Shown in pieces: positions 58,861-64,000 of a stretch of 64,000 nt of DNA (the first letter of the stretch is position 1; the number at the start of each line of letters is the position of its first letter). The notes beneath the pieces are model-generated. The model searched no databases and was not told the DNA's origin. It saw only the letters and a program-made list of their open reading frames with translations. Both the position numbers and the translations under genes were made by a program. Location of the stretch: assembly GCF_029029505.1 (NCBI RefSeq), contig NZ_JAKJSD010000003.1:248001-312000 (forward strand), given 5' to 3'. Source of the DNA: Ancylomarina sp. DW003. Its GTDB lineage: Bacteria; Bacteroidota; Bacteroidia; Bacteroidales; Marinifilaceae.

Positions 58861-59418
58861 TTAAACGAAAATCTTTTATTTTAGCTCTTACGTCTCCAAA
58901 AAAGGAGAGAGGCAGTTAAAAAAACATATTTGCAAGTTCATACATATAAAATGAACCTGGTGATAATTTATTGTTTCTTCCTTAAAACCATTGCTTTATA
59001 AATAATCTGCAAACGAAAGAAACCTACTCTTTATCGGTCTGCGAAATTAATAATAATAGATTAGAATACATCACATCTGAAAAAAGATTTTTCTTGACAG
59101 AATTAGAGATAAAAGTAAGTATTCTAATTTAGCCCGAAACTGACTTGTTTTTAAAGAACTAGAGCAATTAGGAGTATATGTTCAAACTAAGAAGTAACTT
59201 TTTATCTAAAATAGATTATATTTGTTGGTCAAATTTTGGGAAATCATAAGATTTGAATGATTCTCGTTTTTCTATAAAGAATAGGGTATCAGATTATTAA
59301 ATTGTAATTATTTTTAATTAGTGAGACAGTCAGCATCCCATTGGTGATGTTTAATTAAGTCTGAATTTTTATCAGGCTTAATCATAAGTAAGCTCTCTCA
59401 GATCTAAAATATTCAAAA
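58861..59418. other. 558-base divergent intergenic region
   Basis: Contains a TATATTTG at 59217 (fabG promoter candidate) and a short TCTCC/GGAGA hairpin near 58893-58908 in the ABC-F leader. Between 59225 and 59418 there is a weak hairpin (AAGTCTGA / TCAGGCTT, about 59357-59379). No ORF or recognisable RNA gene. This gap is larger than any other in the window. Confidence 0.5.
59217..59224 (+). promoter_or_regulatory. Bacteroidota -7 element upstream of fabG
   Basis: TATATTTG, exact TAnnTTTG, but nearly 200 bases before the fabG ATG, implying a long leader if used. Confidence 0.45.
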
Positions 59419-60165
59419 ATGAAATTATTAGAAGGAAAAACAGCGATTATTACCGGAGCTTCTCGCGGTATAGGTAAAGCAGTAGCAATTGAGTTCGCAA
59501 AGCAAGGTGCTAATGTAGCATTCACTGACTTATTTTATAATGAAGCAGCTCAGGAAACTGAAAAAGAAATCGCTTCATATGGTGTTAAGGCTAAAGGATA
59601 TGCTTCAGATGCAAGTAATTTTGCTGACACCGATAAAGTTGTAGCAGAAATAGTTAAGGAGTTTGGAGCTATTGATATTTTGGTTAACAATGCAGGTATC
59701 ACTAAAGATACATTGCTAATGAGAATGACTGAAGATCAGTGGGATATGGTTATTAACGTCAACCTTAAATCTGTATTCAACTTCACTAAAGCTGTTCAAC
59801 GTACCATGTTGAAGCAACGTAGCGGATCTATTATCAATATGAGTTCTGTAGTTGGTGTTAGTGGTAACGCTGGTCAGTCTAACTACTCAGCTTCTAAGGC
59901 TGGTATTATTGGTTTCACTAAATCTGTAGCTAAAGAGCTTGGTTCTCGTGGTATCCGTTCTAACGCAATTGCTCCAGGATTTATCATTACAGAAATGACA
60001 GGTCAACTTCCTGAGGATGTGGTGAAAGAATGGGCTGGTAAAATTCCTTTGAAAAGAGGTGGTACACCTGAAGAAATTGCAAAAACTTGCGTTTATTTAG
60101 GTTGTGATCTTTCTTCTTACGTTACAGGTCAGACTCTTCACGTTTGTGGTGGTATGAACATGTAA
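59419..60165 (+). CDS. fabG: 3-oxoacyl-ACP reductase
   Basis: Short-chain dehydrogenase that reduces 3-oxoacyl-ACP with NADPH in fatty acid elongation. Motifs: TGASRGIGKAVA (cofactor loop), NNAGITKDTLLMRM, INMSSVVG with catalytic Ser, and YSASKAG with Tyr and Lys; ending VTGQTLHVCGGMNM as in FabG. 248 residues. The usual neighbours (fabD, acpP, fabF) are absent here, so this is a stand-alone copy. Codon use looks like a well-expressed gene; a terminator follows closely. Confidence 0.93.
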   Translation: MKLLEGKTAIITGASRGIGKAVAIEFAKQGANVAFTDLFYNEAAQETEKEIASYGVKAKGYASDASNFADTDKVVAEIVKEFGAIDILVNNAGITKDTLLMRMTEDQWDMVINVNLKSVFNFTKAVQRTMLKQRSGSIINMSSVVGVSGNAGQSNYSASKAGIIGFTKSVAKELGSRGIRSNAIAPGFIITEMTGQLPEDVVKEWAGKIPLKRGGTPEEIAKTCVYLGCDLSSYVTGQTLHVCGGMNM

Positions 60166-60191
60166 TTGTAACGCATAGACAAAATATTTAG

Positions 60192-60217
60192 AAAGGATTG
60201 TCGTTTGGCAATCCTTT
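60192..60217 (+). terminator. Intrinsic terminator after fabG
   Basis: A perfect 9-pair stem (60192-60200 with 60209-60217) followed by T residues, 26 bases after the fabG stop. Confidence 0.8.
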
Positions 60218-60260
60218 TTTTATGAACTTGCATTTTCAAATTAGATTAAAAATTAATCGA

Positions 60261-60665
60261 ATGAAAAATTATATTTACGAATTAAAGCTGAAGGTTCGCG
60301 ATTATGAGTGTGACTTACAGGGTGTTGTTAATAATTCAGTTTATCAGAATTATTTGGAGCATGCGCGTCATGAGTTTTTAGAATCTGCAGGAAGTAATTT
60401 TAAACTTTTGCATGAGCAAGGGCTTGATGCTATGGTAGCTCGTGTTGAAATTGACTTTAAAACTTCGCTTAGTTCAGGTGATGAGTTTCTTGTGAAATTG
60501 AATATTGATAGGGATGGGCCAAAACTTATATTTCATGAAGACATTTATCGTATCTCAGATAATAAGCTTTGTGCAAAAGGAAAAGTATACACCATTTGTC
60601 TAAAAGATGGCAGACTTACTAAAGGTGAAATCTTTGATGAAATTTTCACAGAATATCTTAGCTAA
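60261..60665 (+). CDS. Acyl-CoA thioesterase, YbgC/4HBT family
   Basis: A hotdog-fold thioesterase: LKVRDYECDLQGVVNNSVYQ carries the family motif with the catalytic Asp position occupied in the D-x-x-G-V-V-N-N-x-x-Y pattern, followed by LEHARHEFLESAG. The frame opens at a TTG at 60198, inside the fabG terminator hairpin, so that start is unlikely; ATGs at 60222 and 60261 remain, and MKNYIYELKLKVRDYE fits the family best. About 134 residues. Acyl substrate unknown. Confidence 0.85.
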   Translation: MKNYIYELKLKVRDYECDLQGVVNNSVYQNYLEHARHEFLESAGSNFKLLHEQGLDAMVARVEIDFKTSLSSGDEFLVKLNIDRDGPKLIFHEDIYRISDNKLCAKGKVYTICLKDGRLTKGEIFDEIFTEYLS

Positions 60666-60675
60666 GAATAACTTC

Positions 60676-61317
60676 TCATTTTTTTTGCATAAAGGCATAA
60701 TAAGCTTGATGATTACCATTCTTACCAGGAATGGTAATTTTTTTTAGATCCAGAATGGTAAAATATGGTGAAAATAATTCTTCGATTTCTTTTAGATTAG
60801 AAAAATAAAGAATAGAACCTGCAGGCGTTTCTCTATACTTACCGGTTCCTTCGAAATAGGCATCATCTTCGCTAAAAGCTATTGAAAGATAAAATGCTTT
60901 GGATTTTAGTAGATGAATCACGTTTTCCACATAAACTTTTCTATTTTCCGGGAAAATGTGGTGTAATAAGCCATAATCGTATGCAAAATCAAAACTTGAT
61001 TCATTTAATTTTATCGATTTAGTAAAATCGGTAACATGAAATTCAATATTAAGTTCTTCTTCTTCTTTAGCAAGTATCTTTGCTTTATCAATTGCGACTT
61101 CCGAAAAGTCAATTGCTGTCATTTCAAACCCCAGTTGTGCTAATGTTCGTGCGTAATTGCCTAAACCACATCCGATATCAATAGCTTTGCATGCTACAAT
61201 TATTTTATCTGAAATAAGTTGGTGAATGGCACTTGGTAACTCCAAAGAATTCCAGGGAATGCTTTCCGGAGATTGTTCTCCATATATTTGATTAAATCGT
61301 TGTCTGGCTTTATTCAT
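60676..61317 (-). CDS. Class I SAM-dependent methyltransferase
   Basis: 213 residues. Motif I is IDIGCGLGNYARTLAQLG, followed by EMTAIDFSEVAIDKAKIL (ribose-binding acidic residue) and FDFAYDYGLLHHIFPENR. The overall pattern (FEGTGKYRETPAGS, SPYFTILDLKKI) resembles TehB/thiopurine-type small-molecule methyltransferases. Substrate unknown. Its 3-prime end contains an inverted repeat that looks like a terminator for the convergent thioesterase gene. Confidence 0.82.
   Translation of the reverse strand: MNKARQRFNQIYGEQSPESIPWNSLELPSAIHQLISDKIIVACKAIDIGCGLGNYARTLAQLGFEMTAIDFSEVAIDKAKILAKEEEELNIEFHVTDFTKSIKLNESSFDFAYDYGLLHHIFPENRKVYVENVIHLLKSKAFYLSIAFSEDDAYFEGTGKYRETPAGSILYFSNLKEIEELFSPYFTILDLKKITIPGKNGNHQAYYAFMQKK
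60712..60745 (+). terminator. Terminator of the thioesterase gene, inside the opposing CDS
   Basis: A perfect 10-pair stem (60712-60721 with 60729-60738), seven-base loop, then a long T run. It lies within the last codons of the minus-strand methyltransferase (residues reading TIPGKNGN). Confidence 0.7.
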
Positions 61318-61379
61318 GGCATAAATTTGTGATTATCTGCTTCCTAAAGAGAGCCTTAAATCATATCTTACAACTAGGT

Positions 61380-61387
61380 CAAAATTA
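61380..61387 (-). promoter_or_regulatory. Possible -7 element of the methyltransferase gene
   Basis: TAATTTTG on the minus strand matches TAnnTTTG, 63 bases from the methyltransferase ATG. Confidence 0.4.
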
Positions 61388-61424
61388 CGAAATTGATTAG
61401 ATGTTAATGTTAAGAGATATTATC

Positions 61425-61432
61425 TATATTTG
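61425..61432 (+). promoter_or_regulatory. Bacteroidota -7 element for the TonB-dependent receptor
   Basis: TATATTTG, exact TAnnTTTG, about 80 bases before the receptor ATG. Confidence 0.55.
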
Positions 61433-61512
61433 TTCGGTTAGTTGATTCTTATTTAGACTCGATAAAAACAAATCCATAAATAATTAATTTGTAACATTCA
61501 GAACAAATTTCA

Positions 61513-63561
61513 ATGAAAAAAGTAATTGTAAATTCAGAATTGTCCTATTTCAAAAAATGGACAAGACAATCATACTCAATTTTTAAAAGTATTAGTAAAG
61601 AATGTGTTATTTCATCTTTACTTGTGACTTATTTTCTTGTGGCTGCTCCAAAAAATACTTTTGCACAGGCTGATACTGTGCTAGTGAATAACAATCAAAA
61701 GCTAGATGAAGTCGTCGTTAGTGCTCAGCGAGCTACAGTGACCTATTCTCAAATGGCCAGGGTAGTCACAATAATGGATAAGAAAACGATTGAGTCTGCC
61801 CCAGTTCAAAGCTTGCAGGATTTATTGGAGTATGTTTTAAATGTGGATGTACGTCAGCGAGGTAACCATGGTGTTCAAGCCGATGTGAGCATAAGAGGTG
61901 GTAGTTTTGACCAAACCATGATTTTGCTCAATGGAGTGAATATAACAGATCCACAAACGGGTCATTTGAGCTTAAATCTTCCTGTAGATATTGAAAGTAT
62001 TGAACGCGTTGAAGTTTTACAAGGTCCCGGAGCGAGAGTATATGGCCCAAATGCTTTTAGTGGAGCCATTAATTTTATTACCGGAACAGGAAATAAAAAT
62101 AATCTGAAAGCAAATATCTCCGCAGGAGAGAATGGATTCTACTCAGGATTTGCCAATACAACCCTTATTACTGGAAAGTTGAAGTCATATGTGGCTTTAG
62201 CTCACAAATCGAGTGATGGCTATATTGAGAATACTGATTTTAGAAATTCAAATGTTTTCTATCAGGGAAAACTTTCGACAGAAGCCGGATTATTAGATCT
62301 TCAGTTGGGTTACAATGAAAAAGCCTACGGTGCTAACTCATTCTACACGGCATCCTTCCCAAATCAATTTGAAGAAAATAAAACAACTTTTGCCAGTTTG
62401 CGGTTAACGACCAATGACAAAGTCAAAATGACACCTAATATTTATTGGAGACGCAGCCAGGATAGATTCGAATTATTTCGAGATAATCCAGCTTCATGGT
62501 ATACAAACCATAACTATCACTTGACCGATGTTTACGGAACAAGCATGAACTTTGCTTTTTCGTCAAGTCTAGGCAAAACCGCCGCTGGTGTTGAGTTTAG
62601 ATCAGAAAATGTTTGGAGTAATGTGTTAGGCGAACTGATGGACAAACCAATGAAAGTACCTGGTGAATCAGGAGCTTTCTTTACAAAAAATCACACTCGT
62701 ACAAACATGAGTTATTTTTTAGAACACAATGTTTTTCTTGATCGATTTACCTTTACTGCCGGAGTTCTAGCCAATTGGAATTCGGATTTAGATAGAAGTT
62801 TCAGCTTCTATCCGGGTTTGGATATCAGTTATCAAATTACAGATGATAGCAAGTTGTACGCTTCTGTGAACAAGTCATTGCGTATGCCAACTTTTACCGA
62901 TTTGTATTATGTGGGACCAACCAATATTGGAAATACCGATTTGAAACCAGAAGAAGCAACGACTTATGAAACGGGATTAAAGTTTCAGAAAACAGGGTTA
63001 AAAGCACATGCAGGAATATTCAGAAGAGAAGGACGAAATATGATTGATTGGGTTAAGGCCAGGTCGGAAGATAAATGGCAGGCTCAGAACCTTACAGAAT
63101 TAGATACATGGGGAATTGAATTTTCTTCAAATTTTAACCTGGAATATTTGATTTCTGAAAATTTCTTTATCAAAAATGCTTCTATTAAATATGCTTATTT
63201 GGAAATGGATAAATCATCAAGTAAATTTATCTCTCGTTATGTACTTGATCAATTGAAACATAAATTGAATATTTCTTTGAATCATAAAATTTATAAATCT
63301 TTGGGAGCCAACTGGCAATTTGCCTGGCAAGACAGGAACGGCTCATACACTTGGTATAATAAGAATGATTTAAGTCAAACTGAAGAAAGAACCTATCGTC
63401 CATTTTGGTTGATCGATGCAAAACTATATTGGCAAAAACCATCTTATACCGTATACCTTGAAGCAAGTAATTTATTAGATCATGATTATTACGATATGGG
63501 CAATATTACACAGCCAGGACGCTGGATACGTGCCGGAGTCAAGCTGAATCTTGACTTTTAA
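61513..63561 (+). CDS. TonB-dependent outer-membrane receptor, BtuB-like
   Basis: 682 residues. An extended signal region (about 33 residues of basic sequence, then VISSLLVTYFLVAAPKNTFA) is removed near Ala51. TonB box LDEVVVSAQR starts at residue 64; the plug contains VSIRGGSFDQTMILLNGV, NLPVDIESIERVEVLQGP and GPNAFSGAINFITG; the remaining strands form a 22-strand barrel ending in Phe. The plug resembles cobalamin-type receptors, but no cobalamin riboswitch is visible upstream. A terminator follows and a permease gene lies beyond it. Confidence 0.9.
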   Translation: MKKVIVNSELSYFKKWTRQSYSIFKSISKECVISSLLVTYFLVAAPKNTFAQADTVLVNNNQKLDEVVVSAQRATVTYSQMARVVTIMDKKTIESAPVQSLQDLLEYVLNVDVRQRGNHGVQADVSIRGGSFDQTMILLNGVNITDPQTGHLSLNLPVDIESIERVEVLQGPGARVYGPNAFSGAINFITGTGNKNNLKANISAGENGFYSGFANTTLITGKLKSYVALAHKSSDGYIENTDFRNSNVFYQGKLSTEAGLLDLQLGYNEKAYGANSFYTASFPNQFEENKTTFASLRLTTNDKVKMTPNIYWRRSQDRFELFRDNPASWYTNHNYHLTDVYGTSMNFAFSSSLGKTAAGVEFRSENVWSNVLGELMDKPMKVPGESGAFFTKNHTRTNMSYFLEHNVFLDRFTFTAGVLANWNSDLDRSFSFYPGLDISYQITDDSKLYASVNKSLRMPTFTDLYYVGPTNIGNTDLKPEEATTYETGLKFQKTGLKAHAGIFRREGRNMIDWVKARSEDKWQAQNLTELDTWGIEFSSNFNLEYLISENFFIKNASIKYAYLEMDKSSSKFISRYVLDQLKHKLNISLNHKIYKSLGANWQFAWQDRNGSYTWYNKNDLSQTEERTYRPFWLIDAKLYWQKPSYTVYLEASNLLDHDYYDMGNITQPGRWIRAGVKLNLDF

Positions 63562-63587
63562 ATCAAGTCTAGTTTTAAAATATAGTT

Positions 63588-63616
63588 AAAAGTCACCCGA
63601 AGGTGACTTTTTTTAG
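63588..63616 (+). terminator. Intrinsic terminator after the TonB-dependent receptor
   Basis: A perfect 10-pair stem (63588-63597 with 63602-63611), CGAA tetraloop and T run. Confidence 0.9.
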
Positions 63617-63734
63617 TTTGCTCATTTCCTAATCTTTCATTATATTGAAAACAGAAAACCACCACATTAGCTATTAAAAACTACCATTGGGTCACTATTC
63701 ATTTTTATGAATAAATTGAACCAATACCATATCC

Positions 63735-64000
63735 ATGATCGATCTTGATAAGTGGCAAGAGATTTATGAAACCATCCGAAAGAACAAACTGCGTACTATA
63801 TTAACAGGCTTTAGTGTATCCTGGGGAATTTTTATGCTCATCATTCTTTTGGGTTCAGGTAACGGTTTGCAAAATGGTGTCGTGAATCAGTTTAAAGCTG
63901 ACGCCGAAAACAGTCTTTGGCTCTATAGCGGGCAAACCAGCATGGCCTATGATGGTATGCAACCCGGAAGACGTATTCAATTTACCAACGAAGATTATTC
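63735..64000 (+). CDS. ABC transporter permease, MacB/FtsX-like, cut by window edge
   Basis: Starts at the ATG at 63735 and is still open at the window end (88 codons read). The N-terminus [22 protein letters not shown] precedes a membrane helix ([18 protein letters not shown]) and a periplasmic segment ([20 protein letters not shown]), the pattern of MacB-type permeases with an N-terminal helix before a large periplasmic domain. The cargo cannot be known from this fragment. The rest of the operon lies beyond the window. Confidence 0.75.
   Translation, partial: MIDLDKWQEIYETIRKNKLRTILTGFSVSWGIFMLIILLGSGNGLQNGVVNQFKADAENSLWLYSGQTSMAYDGMQPGRRIQFTNEDY

Noticed and set aside
61318-61512. Cobalamin riboswitch upstream of the BtuB-like receptor
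   Set aside because: The leader is under 100 bases after the promoter and AT-rich, without the conserved B12-box; too short for the element.

Overview
The window looks like chromosomal DNA of a low-GC, Gram-negative Bacteroidota (Bacteroidetes), plausibly a marine or anaerobic Marinilabiliales-type lineage; the order is a guess. Supporting signs are the Bacteroidota promoter element TAnnTTTG ahead of many genes, almost no Shine-Dalgarno sequences, a TonB-dependent receptor with an extended signal peptide, many short-signal lipoproteins, and families largely confined to the phylum (DUF6029 barrel, Omp28-like lipoprotein, BT_3928-type DoxX protein, DUF3857 proteins, DUF1599). I see no rRNA, tRNA, CRISPR array, insertion sequence or prophage. 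Intrinsic terminators are frequent and well formed.

Layout. 1-5.8 kb: argH-carA-carB, the last arginine step plus carbamoyl phosphate synthesis. 5.8-12.3 kb: an AT-rich accessory stretch with an orphan lipoprotein, an alpha/beta hydrolase, another lipoprotein, an M28 peptidase, an ASCH protein and small ORFs. 12.4-18.5 kb: an exported-looking isoaspartate methyltransferase, a secreted C69 dipeptidase, YqhD aldehyde reductase, two small membrane proteins and L-serine dehydratase. 18.6-18.8 kb: an unannotated RNA-like transcription unit with its own promoter and terminator. 18.9-22 kb: duplicated-SnoaL lipoprotein, AraC and HxlR regulators, and a divergent nitroreductase. 22-30.4 kb: tricorn-type protease, an unknown helical protein and two DUF3857 proteins.

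30.7-37.1 kb: dnaX, monomeric NADP isocitrate dehydrogenase, tRNA hydroxylase TrhO, a GNAT and a DUF2007 protein. 37.2-41.8 kb: tpiA, BT_3928-type protein and DUF1599 on one strand, divergent from folP-cdaA (folate and c-di-AMP). 41.9-46.5 kb: CsgH-like protein, MtaB and MiaB methylthiotransferases, a flavin reductase and a GNAT. 46.8-50.2 kb: a three-gene envelope unit (Omp28-like lipoprotein, TlpA thioredoxin, DUF6029 barrel). 50.3-57 kb: ArfB, scramblase-like protein, GH15 hydrolase divergent from a fused trehalose phosphate synthase/phosphatase, and a lactonase lipoprotein. 57.2-64 kb: YbiT-like ABC-F ATPase, FabG, thioesterase, methyltransferase, TonB-dependent receptor and a truncated ABC permease.

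Most of the window is housekeeping. The observations I would check first are the hidden RNA-like unit at 18650-18799, the Omp28/TlpA/DUF6029 unit whose barrel carries a single cysteine pair, the ABC-F protein with one intact and one decayed ATP site, and the intrinsic terminator embedded in an opposing coding sequence near 60.7 kb.
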